Shown piece by piece: positions 1 through 9,975 of a stretch of 64,000 nucleotides of DNA; within the stretch, counting starts at the first letter, position 1; each line of letters opens with the position of its first letter. The notes under the pieces are model-generated. The model saw nothing but the letters and a program-made list of their open reading frames with translations, was not told the origin of the DNA and made no database searches. Source of the DNA: Nigrospora sphaerica (taxonomy: Eukaryota > Ascomycota > Sordariomycetes > Amphisphaeriales > Apiosporaceae); contig JAGVVL010000002.1 of NCBI GenBank assembly GCA_018287875.1, positions 7,440,001 through 7,504,000 on the forward strand, given 5' to 3'. The position numbers and the translations under genes were made by a program.

Positions 1-605
1 CTACACCCAGCTTGGCGCCAGAGATCAGGCAGAAACCGGGCTACCGTCTGTCTTGGTAGCGAACGCGCGGGGGAGGGAATTTTCTTCCAGTGATGAACCC
101 CGGATCAACGGGGCCCCGGCCCCTCTCTTTGGCGCCGGCATCCGGCATGGGTGACATCGCGTATTCCGCGGCTTATCCCCCGGTGCAGCCGAACCAGGGC
201 CTCGCCGACAACGGTGATCGGCATGGCCTCGCCAGAAACTTCTACCAGTGGAATAGTCGGGTTGGGAACCCTTCCAGCGCCTGGACAAGCCGCGGCCGAC
301 GACGCGGATGCTGCGAACCGCAAATCTCTTGTTCAGGTTGGCTTCTAAGCTGGGAATCTGTACCTGGCACCGACCAGCAGCGGGAGAAAACAGTCTCCCT
401 GTCATGATAAATAGACCGTATCGTGATAGATAGACTACCATTATGAATAGACTACATCGTGATAAAGGGGCTACATGGTAACGATAATTCGAACAAATCT
501 ATTTCCGCTGATGCTGATGACCGACCCCCAAAGTGTCCATGACGCCTGTGACCCCATCTCGTCGGTTGGCCCAGCCAAGATCCTCGACACTGTTGGGGAG
601 GCCGC
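1..605. other. Gene-free left edge
   Basis: No reading frame here looks like a gene. At about 405-475 a degenerate tandem pattern is visible, built on AATAGAC/GATAGACTAC followed by CGTGATA. It resembles a decayed repeat. The window edge may hide the rest of an element. Confidence 0.4.
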
Positions 606-1892
606 TTATGATGAGTGCTGCAAAGCGGACTCCTCCCCCACGGCCGCCGCCTCGCCGCCCTTATCGCGGCGGATCATGACAATGCCGTCGCCGTAACCGT
701 CCAGGATACCACCGGAGAAGCTGTCCACGGCCCAGGCGGCGAGGCCGCTCATGAGCTGGCCAGCATGGCCGTCGCTGACCTTTTGCACCCACGCGACAAG
801 GACGACGCTATGCCTCCCGACAGCGTGGGCAAGCGTGGAGCCGTGCGCGAGGATGTGGCTCGAAATGTGGTACTGGCTCTCGTACCGCAGCCCGAGCCGG
901 CCGAGGAGCAGCACCCAGCACCAGAGGGCGTGCACCACGACCACGAAGCCGGCGACGCAGTACTGGACCGTACGGTGCAGCAAAGTCTTGCCCCGGTCCG
1001 ACGGTTGCTTCAGTACCACCTTGGCGGCCGGGGGCGCTTGCTCCACGGCCAGCCAGGGGGCGGAGCGCAGGAGAATTTCCGTCTCCAGCTGCGTCAGGTC
1101 TTCCGGACAAGCCCGCAGGTAGTAGGCGACGCCGTCGATGTAGGAGCGACGCTCAAACGACGGGTCGTCCAGCTCCCTCGCGGCGCTAGACGTGAGTTGT
1201 GCACCTGGGGGCGCAAACCGTCGTATTAGCCGGGTGCAAAATCACATGTCAGAACCGGGGGGGCTAGAGGGCGGGTCGGAAAGTGGATCAATCGAGGAGG
1301 AAAAAACTGTTACGATCTCAAAGCAGGGTGGATAATGCATACCTTGGCGCGCATATCTCCACCTGATCCCAGACGGCGACCAACCGCAGTCGACGCCGTC
1401 GTACGAATGGTCCCCAAAGCCTGGGCCCAGACGATTCTCGAGCCTGCGCTGTTTTCCCAACTTCTGAATGAGCCGCAGGTGTTGGTCCTCAACGACGGGG
1501 GGCGATAAGGGAGGCCCCAACCGCGGGTGCGGCGAGACGGCGTACTCGTAGCCGCCCACGCTGCTGACGCTGCTCACGGAGGTCGGCGCCGTTGAGGCCC
1601 TGCTCGATATGTAGCTCGCCGTGTCCGTCTCGCCGTCCGAGAGGAAGGCGTCCGAGCCGAGGCGGGCGGACGGCTCCTGTTCGGGGCGCGGGTTGCCGGC
1701 CTGGCCCGTCCCTGTTGGCCATCGCGGCGGCGGCGGGGCCGGAGCCGCAGCATTCTTGTGGCTGATGGTGCTGCTGAGGGCTTTCCTCAGCGCATTGAGC
1801 CGTGGCAGTGCCGGTACCCGGGACGAGAGAGACTCGGGCAGCATCCCGCTGAGCAACTCCCCCACGAGCGTCGAGGGGTCGATTTGCTCCAT
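606..1892 (-). CDS. Unknown fungal membrane-associated protein, 382 aa, two exons
   Basis: I do not recognise the family. The model joins exon 1 (1892-1343) to exon 2 (1204-606). The donor is CCAAG|GTATGC and the acceptor CCCCCAG|GTGCAC; the 138-nt intron is in phase 1 and the sum is exactly 383 codons. Residues 1-120 are low-complexity and Ser/Ala/Pro-rich. A conserved-looking stretch containing RELDDPSFERRSYIDGV opens exon 2 near residue 193. It is followed by a strongly hydrophobic segment (QYCVAGFVVVVHALWCWVLL), which is a likely membrane helix. The C-terminal third is weakly hydrophobic and Gly/Ala-rich. The start is the first ATG after CCTCCCCA. The phase agreement and the change to an ordered exon-2 sequence make this a real gene; its function is unknown. 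Confidence 0.7.
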
Positions 1893-2458
1893 TGGGGAGG
1901 GAAAGAGATAGGCAGCCGAGGCGAGCCAGGACAGGTTTCGGGAGAGGGGTCAATGGTGGCGTTGATCCTCGGAGACGTGGCGGCGGCGACTGCGTTGAAG
2001 CGTCATACCGGTGCGTGGAGGCTCAAGACAAAGCGACGGGCGAGGGCGTCTCGCGATGGCCCGGGGGTTTTATAAACGAGGTAGAGCCGGCGGCCCTGCA
2101 GCCCTAAGGAGAGCCCGTTAGGCAAGACAAGCTGGCGGCGAGTGGGGGGCCAGCCAGGTGAAACATCCATTCGTGAGGCGAAGAGGGGGGGAACAACCCC
2201 CCAAATGCCAGGCTGGGGGCTCTTCAACACACTTATCTTCCAGGAGGGGCGGTCTGCCATGGCCGCATGTGTCCCCAATGGCGAGCGTTCCCCACGACAT
2301 GTGCGGCGGGACCAGCACCAGCCTCCAGCCGGAAACCTTGACAATACAGGGGCATGTGATTTTCCTCGCCCTGGGGCGCAGGGTAGTCATGTCAGGTTGG
2401 CGATTAAGGCTATGTACGTATGACTTGCCACTATCTATCCCATGCGGCTGGCCTGCCA

Positions 2459-2553
<95 letters not shown>

Positions 2554-3982
2554 GCCCCCTTTTCTTTCTCTCTCGCAAGCTTCCATGTGCGAATTGGCCC
2601 GACGAGAGGGAGGGGTTGAGCACTTCATAGTTATAATATGTAGCACTCGCAGTGCCCCTCCTTGTCGGCCCGTTCGGCGCTAACAGGGAGCCCCCGCCCG
2701 CATATTCGCATCCCACGAGATCAACTTCATGCTGCGGCGTACTCCCCGTCGTACACCAAAGCCCATCATCACCCATCTGTTTTCTCGGCCGTTTTGGTCT
2801 CCTGCGACGACATGCCCGGCGAGATAGCCATCTCGAGCTACCCACGTCTCCTTGGAGGACTTACTTGGGTATTTATCAAATGCATGATGAGAGGTAAGGG
2901 GTACCCGGTAAAAGGCGGATAACCTACCGCTAAGGTACACATGTACTTACTTAGGTACTTGAAGGACCCAGACTTGAGGAAGTACTCACATGGATGGCTG
3001 GTCGTCCAAGTCCCTTTATCTCCATTTCCACTTCCTTGACTTTCGAACGGCCGTGTGCGCGACGCCAATGGCAAGCCCAGCTTAGGACGACCTCACGGCC
3101 GGCGTCAAGCCGGGCTCGGTTTTGCCAACGACCATTGAATTTGCCGCGTCGTTCGTTTAATCGCGAGCCCGTCGAGCGATACCAATAGCGCCAGGAATCC
3201 AGCCTAACGACTCTAAAAGCCGCACAACGTTCTCCGAGTAACACCGCTGTGAGCGGTGGTACGATAACACCTCGGCGCGCGGGCACGAGTGCAGCTCGTG
3301 AGCGCTCCGTTGTATCGATCTTACTCAGTACACACCCCCCACCCATGCGTAGCAGACGCGGTGCACCATCACCTGGGAAGCCACCCTCTCACGTTGAACT
3401 GCCGACAGAAGAAACTCAGATTGGTTCGAGGCAAAACCCTCAGCCCCTGGCGTGCGTGGCCGGTTTACCCCCACCCCCCCTCCGCTATTGATCGAAGCCT
3501 GTATCTGTTCCGAACTTCAGTTTGCGCCGTCTCGGCGATTCCGTTGTCGGGCTCGGGCGGTGGAGCAAAGCACTGGCCTCCACATGCAGGCAAGCTACAC
3601 AGTAGAAGTAGGTACTGAGAGGTAGGCAGGTAGCCCGTATGGAAGCCGACGCGTCCTGCCGCGCAAGAACGTTCGCTTTGGAGGTCAACGGACGAAGGCA
3701 CGTGAAGTAGGTACCTACCTTACTTCTTAGGTAAGTGGAAAGTGCTTTAAGTAGGAACTAGCCCTAGTATCGGCTCGGACCTTTACAGATTCATTCGACG
3801 ACCGTGAGTACTAGACTCCATCTTACTTCTAACAGCTGGAGGCTAGGTACGATAGTATCAGGTAAGAGGTACTTACTCGATTCAGCACTGAGGGATGTAC
3901 AGTAGGGGTATACTATAGTACTAAGCCCCCCCCCCCCAACGTTGCCGCCAGTATTTCAATTCGGACGACATACGGGAGGTTA
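1893..3982. other. Intergenic region with microsatellite and AGGTA motifs
   Basis: No gene is supported. The stretch holds the CT microsatellite described separately, a run of Cs near 3930, and many short AGGTAC/TACCT motifs (for example 2930-2960, 3700-3740 and 3870-3885). The SLSLSL and ERERER reading frames here come only from the CT repeat. Confidence 0.6.
2461..2544. repeat. (CT)42 dinucleotide microsatellite
   Basis: An uninterrupted CT tract of about 84 bases, followed by a TT interruption and a further short CT run to about 2553. It lies about 570 bp upstream of the minus-strand membrane-protein start, where it reads as GA on that gene's strand, so it could sit in its promoter region. 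Confidence 0.97.
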
Positions 3983-4020
3983 AGTGGTGGAGGGACGCAC
4001 GTTTAGGGGTCCCTCACTTT
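3983..4020 (+). repeat. Left arm of a 2-kb inverted repeat (candidate TIR)
   Basis: This 38-bp stretch begins AGTGGTGGAGG and ends GGGTCCCTCACTTT. It matches the reverse complement of 5991-6027 at roughly three quarters of positions, with the inner 14 bases identical. Both outer ends abut a TA (3981-3982 and 6028-6029), as expected for a Tc1/mariner-type target duplication. A second TA lies just outside the inner GGGTCCCTC block, so the exact end is uncertain. Confidence 0.5.
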
Positions 4021-4181
4021 GTCAAGCAGGCTGAGTACCTAGGTATCTCGTACCTAGATACTGCGCGGGAACCATCCATCTTGGCATTGGCACATTAGTA
4101 GAAAGCCCTCTCTCTTCCTTCTGCTCCTCTCCGACCGCCCCTGTCATGCGGCTCGGCGGAACCTCCGTTATGGAAGCAGTA

Positions 4182-4988
4182 TCAACCCAGAAGCGAGGAA
4201 TCAACAGTGAAGCCCCATGCCTCGCTCTTGAACCCCACCGTCTGAACATACAGCGTCCCGGACGGCAGCCCATACAATACCACGAGGTAACCTGTTTCGG
4301 GCTCTCGGCCCGGAAGTCCTGGCCCGACTCGTAGTGCCCACGGTAATCAAAGTGCCCCGTCACCCCCGCGAACTCCCCGTGGATCTGCCAAAAAGTGTCG
4401 CGAGTTCCCGGCGACCACGCCTCGTCGAGTATGGTCTTATAGCCTTCGTAAGTACGCACCCAGTCGATGTCATCCTCGGGAACACTAATCTTAATAACGT
4501 CAACACAGTATGGCATCCGCACTTTCCAACCACGGAAGCTGGAAACCTCCATGGTGGCGCGTTGCTTGTCCCCGTCACAATTCTTGCCGGTTCTTTTCGC
4601 AGCCTGCTGCCAACAGTCTTCCTCTTGCCATTTGACACAATACCCGCATGTATTTCGGTCTCCGGGCGGTACAGTGGCCAATGGAGACGCGATATCCCGG
4701 GCCGAACTCTTTAACGCATCTTGCAGAGCGAAGCTCTACCAGAGCTTGCTGTCCCGCTTTGTTTTCGGTCCCTTTGCCAACTGGTACGCCTTTGCTTAGG
4801 CAGGCGGCAAATTCCGGATCCCGGGTACGGAGGGGGTGTTGACGGTAGTCCCATCGCTTGGCGTGGAATTCGTCCGTGGTTAAATTGTGAAAGATGCGAG
4901 GCTAGGGGAACGAGATCGTGCCGTCGTTCCTGGCGAGGATTTGACCGACAGTCAGGAATGCGACGGCGAGAATGTAAAGAAAAGCCAT
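4182..4988 (-). pseudogene. Frameshifted remnant of a small secreted-protein gene
   Basis: Read from 4988, the minus strand starts with a convincing signal peptide (MAFLYILAVAFLTVG, then QILA), but the frame stops after 28 codons at GTISFP. Protein-like sequence then continues in other frames. One frame has TTDEFHAKRWDYRQHPLR. A second has CGYCVKWQEEDCWQQAA and later DTFWQIHGEF and FDYRGHYESGQDF. A third has GYLVVLYGLPSGTLYVQTVG and ends SSLLG-stop at 4182. I could not join these with plausible introns, so at least two frameshifts seem needed. It may be a decayed effector-like gene, or an intact gene with introns I failed to see. Its position between inverted-repeat arms suggests transposon-associated decay. 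Confidence 0.35.
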
Positions 4989-5959
4989 TGTAAGGAAAGA
5001 ATATGTGAGGTTGGAGAAGATAAGGACCGTAAAGTTTCTTCCCAAACATGCAGGCAAGAAGCCCTTTTACGTTCCTTTGGGCGGCCTCTGTTCCCACGGG
5101 AAACTAACGCCCGTTGAACACGAATTTATCTATGGCCGGAGCCAACTGGGCACGCCCGTATGAATAGATTCCTATCCGTATTTGAGTCGACTCGCTGTAG
5201 TTGAGGGAACACCCTGGAAGTGGAATTAAGGGCTGGTCGGCACAAGTTGCTGGAGCCAAGATAATTTAAACTGTCATCCGTCATGCTAAACGGTGATCGG
5301 CAGACAGAGTCGAGGTCTCGTGATGCGTCCGGAGCGCATGGCATTGCGCGAGCAGCCGTTCAGCGGAACCAGCAACTTCTCCAATGTCCTTTCCCAGGGA
5401 AAACAGATAAACTATAAACAATTGCATAAACCTCGTCTCGCGAGATGCTGGCTTATGTTCGTTTGCAACCCTGTACACTCCGATGACATCTTTATTAAAG
5501 GTCGCTACCATGGATCTACCCCAATAAGCGCATAAATGTATTCATAACTATCTTTTAGTTCGTTACAGGTGCTTTTGAGCCTCCGTTCCGTGGTGCTGTA
5601 CGGTCGCAGGACTATTTAATATTTAAGCCTTTTTATTCCTTGTGCGCAAGGGGACGTGTAAAAGGGATTACGTCGTAGCCCAACGCCTGAAGGCCTACCT
5701 TTACATATAATGAGCAGCTCTGCAGCAGGTCGGATTGTACGGACTACTAGCGACTGCCCCAGTGTGCAGCAAGTGCCGCTGACAGTTTTTTCGACTCCAG
5801 GGACCCGCATGCCGATAACTTAAAGTGCTTACTTTTTACCTACAGGCTGCCCGGGTACCTACATCTTGACCTCCATCCAGACTTCTTCACGCACCTTGTT
5901 CTTGCATTGTAAAACCTTGTACGATGAGGGAAACATTATGGCTACAGGACCATCAACAT

Positions 5960-5990
5960 GGCTGGATAAGTACCTACGAACTATCCAGCC
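5960..5990. repeat. Short hairpin next to the right inverted-repeat arm
   Basis: GGCTGGATA and TATCCAGCC form perfect 9-bp arms around a 13-base spacer that contains the AGTACCTAC motif. The hairpin directly abuts the right inverted-repeat arm. It may be a subterminal structure of the candidate element. Confidence 0.6.
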
Positions 5991-6027
5991 AAAGTGAGGG
6001 ACCCTCTAGCGTGTATCCTCCACCACC
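5991..6027 (-). repeat. Right arm of a 2-kb inverted repeat (candidate TIR)
   Basis: This arm reads AAAGTGAGGGACCC inward-to-outward and ends CTCCACCACC before TA (6028-6029). It pairs with the left arm at 3983-4020. The two arms bracket about 2.05 kb that contains the broken secreted-protein gene but no recognisable transposase, so any element would be non-autonomous or badly decayed. Confidence 0.5.
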
Positions 6028-6208
6028 TAGCCTGCCTACCGTCCAACCCGAAATACTTGCGGTAACGCCCTCACTTGGGGGGGATTAGGTATGTAAGTAG
6101 ATGTAGGTATCCACCCCGCTGTGCATTTGCCCATCCTGGAGTTCCCATCCTTCCACCAGGGTCTTGGGCACCTACTTCATGGGATTCCCATTAAAGCGGG
6201 TTTCCCCA

Positions 6209-6216
6209 TATAAAAG
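6209..6216 (+). promoter_or_regulatory. TATA-like box upstream of the DEAD-box helicase gene
   Basis: TATAAAAG lies 219-226 bp before the helicase ATG and is followed by an A/G-rich stretch and then a C/T-rich leader. It is a plausible core promoter element, judged by sequence only. Confidence 0.35.
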
Positions 6217-6434
6217 AAAAAGAGTAGCCTTGATTGGAGGATAAGCACTGCAGCTAGCTGGAGGGGCAACTGCGATTAGAAAGGTACCCTGCGCCTATAC
6301 GTCTTAAAATTTCAAAAAGTTTTCTGATGCCTGGGTCTTGAGCATCTGCACTGCTCTTCCCCATCCGTCTTCAGCACCTTCTTCTTGAAGGCCGGCAGTC
6401 TCGATCGTTCCCAGAGCCTGTTTCCACCGCCGCC

Positions 6435-8564
6435 ATGTTCAAGAATGCGCTGTCACGCCACGTGCGGCTGGGCCACGCTGTTGCCCGTTGCCAGGTCTCA
6501 AGCGTTGTGTCGCTCAGAAGCGTTCGCATGCAAAGCCTCGAGCAGCAGTCGAGTCGTCCTGCGCTCCGCCTCCCCGCTCAGCCCGTCACCCTGAGATGCC
6601 TCGTACCGCGACTGTATTCGTCCGAGTCGGCTGCTGCTGCCCAGAGCCAGGGCGAGTCCACCAAGGCCTCGTCGGGTCTGATCACACGCTTCGCCGACCT
6701 CGACCAGCTTGGCGTCCACCCCAAGCTCATCGACTCCATTACAAAGGGGATGGGCTACGAGGCCATGACGGACGTTCAGTCCATGACCATAAACCCTGGT
6801 GTGAAGGGCGTTGACCTCGTTGCCCAAGCCAAAACCGGCACCGGCAAGACCCTGGGCTTCCTGGTGCCCGTGATACAAAGATTGCTTGCATCCCACCCCG
6901 AGCTCGCCAACCGATCGCAGCGCCGCGAGAGGCCTAGGTCCGACGATATCCAGGCTATCATCCTGTCCCCCACTCGCGAGCTGGCCGAGCAGATTGGCGT
7001 CGAGGCCCGGAAGCTTGTCGCCGATACTGCCATCACCGTCCAGACCGCCGTCGGCGGAATTCGAAAGCGCGAAGCTCTGAATAAGCTGCAGAGAGAAGGT
7101 TGCCATATCCTGGTCGCCACCCCGGGTCGCCTTCAAGACTTGCTCTCGGATACCTATGCCAACGTGGCTGCCCCCAATCTGCAAGCTTTCGTACTCGACG
7201 AGGCAGATCGCATGTTGGACGTGGGCTTTGCCGATGACATCCAAAACATTCTGTCCATGCTCCCCCGGAAGGAAGAGGTCGATAGGCAAACACTTCTTTA
7301 CTCGGCAACCATCCCGCGTGAGGTTGTTGGCTTGGCCAAGAGCCTGGTCAAGACGGACAACTTCGAGTTCGTTCAAACCATCCGACAGGATGAGTCCCCG
7401 ACGCACGAGAGGATCCCCCAGAACCTTGTCCTCTGCCGCGGCTATGAGAACTTTCTCCCCGCCGTATTGGAAATTGCGGATAAGGCAAGGGCAGCCGTCA
7501 GGGAAGACCCTTCCAAGCCCCCATTCAAGGCAATCGTCTTTTTTAGCAACACTTCCTCCGTGCAGTTTGCCAACCAGGTATTCAGAAACACGATGCTGGC
7601 TGATGGACAGGACGGAATCCCCATCTTCGAAATCCACGCCAGATTGGAACAACCACAGCGAACCCGTATGGCTGAGAGCTTCCGGCGCGCTAAGGAGGGT
7701 ATCCTGGTATCATCTGATGTGACGGCTAGAGGAATGGACTTCCCTGGCGTCACGCATGTGATTCAGGTTGGTCTGCCGCCGGATCGTGACCAGTACATTC
7801 ACAGAGTCGGTCGTACCGGTCGAGCTGGACGTGAAGGTGAAGGATGGCTGCTGGTCGCCGACCTGGAAGTCAGAGAAGCTCGCGCTCGTCTCCCGGGCCT
7901 TCCCATCAAGCCTAACAAAACTATCGTGTCCGCCACTGCCGACTTGGAGAACGACAAGGTACCGGAAGAGGCTGAGCCGTTCGTCGCCGATGTTAGGGAT
8001 GCCTATGGCCGAAGCCGGATCCCCTTCGAGCAGGTATACCACTCGTGGCTTGGCATGAAGCAAGGCCGAGCCTTGCGAATGGACGATCTGATTGCGCTAC
8101 TCAACGGATGGGCTTTGCACGGTTTGGGAATGACCCAGGTTCCTGGCATTCCGAGGAGCCAGGCCTTGAAACGTGGTCTTCTCCGTATCCCAGGCGTCAG
8201 GATTCTGGAATCCGATGGGGAGGCTGACTCGAACTTCTCTCGTGGCGGTTCCGACAGAGGATCCCTTGGTTTTGGCGGCGGCAGCCGCAGTGGTGGTGGC
8301 GGCGGCGGCTTCGGCGGTCGCGGTCGCGGTGACTTCGGTGGTAGCCGTAGCGGCGGCGGCGGCTTCGGTGGCAGCCGTAGCGGCGGCGGCGGCTTCGGTG
8401 GCAGCCGTAGCGGCGGTGGCGGCTTCGGTGGCCGTGGCCGTGGTGGTTCCGGCGGCTACAGCGGTGGCGGCTACGGTGGCCGTGGTCGCGGTGGCGGCGG
8501 CGGCGGCTACGGTGGTGGTCGTGGCGGTGGCCGTGGCGGCTACGGTGATAACGCCGCGTTCTAA
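6435..8564 (+). CDS. mss116: Mitochondrial DEAD-box ATP-dependent RNA helicase (Mss116-like), 709 aa
   Basis: An intronless gene with the full DEAD-box motif set: Q-motif region around residues 85-115, AKTGTGKT (motif I, about 132), SPTRELAEQ (Ia), TPGRL (Ib), DEAD (II, about 255), SAT (III, about 290), RGMDFPGV (V) and HRVGRTGRAG (VI, about 455). The N-terminus is basic, Ser/Arg/Ala-rich and lacks acidic residues before the core, as a matrix-targeting presequence should. After residue 600 comes a Gly/Arg/Ser tail with RGRGG boxes and three perfect 30-bp repeats, likely an RNA-binding tail. Mss116/CYT-19-type proteins act as RNA chaperones for mitochondrial intron splicing and translation; that role here is by family. 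The start has a CCGCCGCCATG context. Mss116 and related mitochondrial helicases are hard to separate by eye. Confidence 0.9.
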   Translation: MFKNALSRHVRLGHAVARCQVSSVVSLRSVRMQSLEQQSSRPALRLPAQPVTLRCLVPRLYSSESAAAAQSQGESTKASSGLITRFADLDQLGVHPKLIDSITKGMGYEAMTDVQSMTINPGVKGVDLVAQAKTGTGKTLGFLVPVIQRLLASHPELANRSQRRERPRSDDIQAIILSPTRELAEQIGVEARKLVADTAITVQTAVGGIRKREALNKLQREGCHILVATPGRLQDLLSDTYANVAAPNLQAFVLDEADRMLDVGFADDIQNILSMLPRKEEVDRQTLLYSATIPREVVGLAKSLVKTDNFEFVQTIRQDESPTHERIPQNLVLCRGYENFLPAVLEIADKARAAVREDPSKPPFKAIVFFSNTSSVQFANQVFRNTMLADGQDGIPIFEIHARLEQPQRTRMAESFRRAKEGILVSSDVTARGMDFPGVTHVIQVGLPPDRDQYIHRVGRTGRAGREGEGWLLVADLEVREARARLPGLPIKPNKTIVSATADLENDKVPEEAEPFVADVRDAYGRSRIPFEQVYHSWLGMKQGRALRMDDLIALLNGWALHGLGMTQVPGIPRSQALKRGLLRIPGVRILESDGEADSNFSRGGSDRGSLGFGGGSRSGGGGGGFGGRGRGDFGGSRSGGGGFGGSRSGGGGFGGSRSGGGGFGGRGRGGSGGYSGGGYGGRGRGGGGGGYGGGRGGGRGGYGDNAAF
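8334..8423 (+). repeat. Three tandem 30-bp repeats coding for FGGSRSGGGG
   Basis: Units at 8334-8363, 8364-8393 and 8394-8423 differ by only one or two bases. They sit in frame inside the helicase's glycine-rich tail, so copy number can change without breaking the frame. Confidence 0.9.
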
Positions 8565-9290
8565 GAGGTACGATTGGGTCTTCCCCCCTGGCCTCTTTCC
8601 TCGAAACAGCCCTTGGACTCAGGTTATGACTGGGATCCCTGGGTCATTTTACGACACATCATCGCTGGCGATTCAGGGCCTCGGCTAGGTTGCCTGGACC
8701 GCCAATGATGGCATCACGCAAGCGACGTTTGCGCCATAAGGATTTGGGACACCTGCCTGGAGTTACGGACTATTGTTGATTTTGTTTCACCCGTAGATGT
8801 TGCGAATGGGGCAACAAGATCGGTGATGATGGATAAGGCCTGCGTGGGAAATCTCTACTTTAACCATGTACGATTGACGTCGGATAAGAACAAGAGCTAT
8901 GTACTATAGGTAGCGAGTGGAGGGTTAAAATGATACGCATGCGCGACGTTCTACAGAACAACTCCTATACCTGCCCAGTTGGCCTAGACGACCAAGTCTT
9001 TCTAAAGCCTCTACAAACTGGCCCCGAATAGTACGTCTCGGGCCTTGCCCGCAGGCGCCGCTCTCTCTCCTCGGCGTCGCAGTTACATAACTAAACACTG
9101 CGACCATCATAGTCTCTTCCTGGGCACTTGTACGGCAAGGGTCACGTCGCGTAGGACTTGGGCTTCGTTGTGTTATAGTATAGTTGGATAGGTTGGAATG
9201 GTGTTGAATTGGAGTGGCATGCACTAGGTAACGGGCGACTCCATAAGCAGTGCAATGGGAAGACCAACAAAACGTAGTCTGACCTGCTGC
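8565..9290. other. Intergenic region between convergent genes
   Basis: No gene is seen. It holds the 3' ends of the helicase and the CUE protein genes, which converge here. Confidence 0.6.
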
Positions 9291-9975
9291 TCAAGCCGGG
9301 CCCCCCGAGGCAGCCTTTTCGGCCGCGATTTGGGCTTCCATCTTCTTTCGCGCCGCAAGAATCATCTCATCCCGGCGCTTCTGCAACGCACTCTGCCTCT
9401 CGACGCGATTGGAACTCCAACCCTTGGGCTTGTCCTCCGTGGCGGCAGCGGCGTCCTGCCCTATCCTGCCAGCCAGGTTGTATCGCGTAATCAGGTCCGG
9501 CTCAGCCGGCTTGGCCGGCGTTTTCTGCGCTGGTGTCGGCGGGGCAGCGGCAGGCGATCGCGGAGGCGACGGGGGCTGAAACGTTGCGGGGGGCTGCGCG
9601 GTGCCAGTCAGCACATGTGTGGAATCGGCGAGCCTCGCCCGCGGAAACCTAAAAAAAAAAAGGGGGGGGGGGGTTGCTTTCACGACTTACCGTTTCCAAG
9701 CGGCCGCTCAGAATGCGCTCCGTCGTCTCCGAAATGCTGCCCCCGGTCCTTTGAAGATCCCAGAGGATTGTCCTTCGATCCAGCTGCGGAAACATTTGCT
9801 GGATCCGGACGACGGCGGCTTCGCGCACCGCGGCCCCGCCATCGCGGCCCGGACGCTGGCCGGCGGCCCCGGCCGGCGGTGTCGCCGATGACGAGTTGAA
9901 AAAGTAGCGGATGACGAGGGCGCCCAGAACCATCACGAGGATGAGCGAGGGAAGCGATATCTGATCGTCCGCCAT
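9291..9975 (-). CDS. CUE1: CUE-domain ER-associated degradation protein (Cue1-like), 195 aa
   Basis: Cue1 anchors the ubiquitin-conjugating enzyme Ubc7 at the ER membrane and activates it for ERAD; that role is by family. Exon 1 is 9975-9691 and exon 2 is 9593-9291. The donor is GAAACG|GTAAGT and the acceptor GCGCAG|CCCCCC, giving a 97-nt phase-0 intron with a GTGCTGACT branch site. Residues 6-25 are a single N-terminal membrane anchor (LPSLILVMVLGALVIRYFF). A CUE domain spans roughly 48-94 and contains MFPQL and the DLQRTGGSISETTERIL helix. The C-terminal part (RYNLAGRIG, then the basic RVERQSALQKRRDEM) resembles the Ubc7-binding end of fungal Cue1. A nearer AG after a poly-T tract (9649-9650) would shift the frame, so I rejected it. 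An upstream in-frame ATG exists at 9990. Confidence 0.85.

Noticed and set aside
2158..2683. Frames with SLSLSL and ERERER runs
   Set aside because: Produced by the CT microsatellite in all frames.
6498..7652. 384-codon minus-strand frame
   Set aside because: Antisense to the DEAD-box helicase core, with no support of its own.
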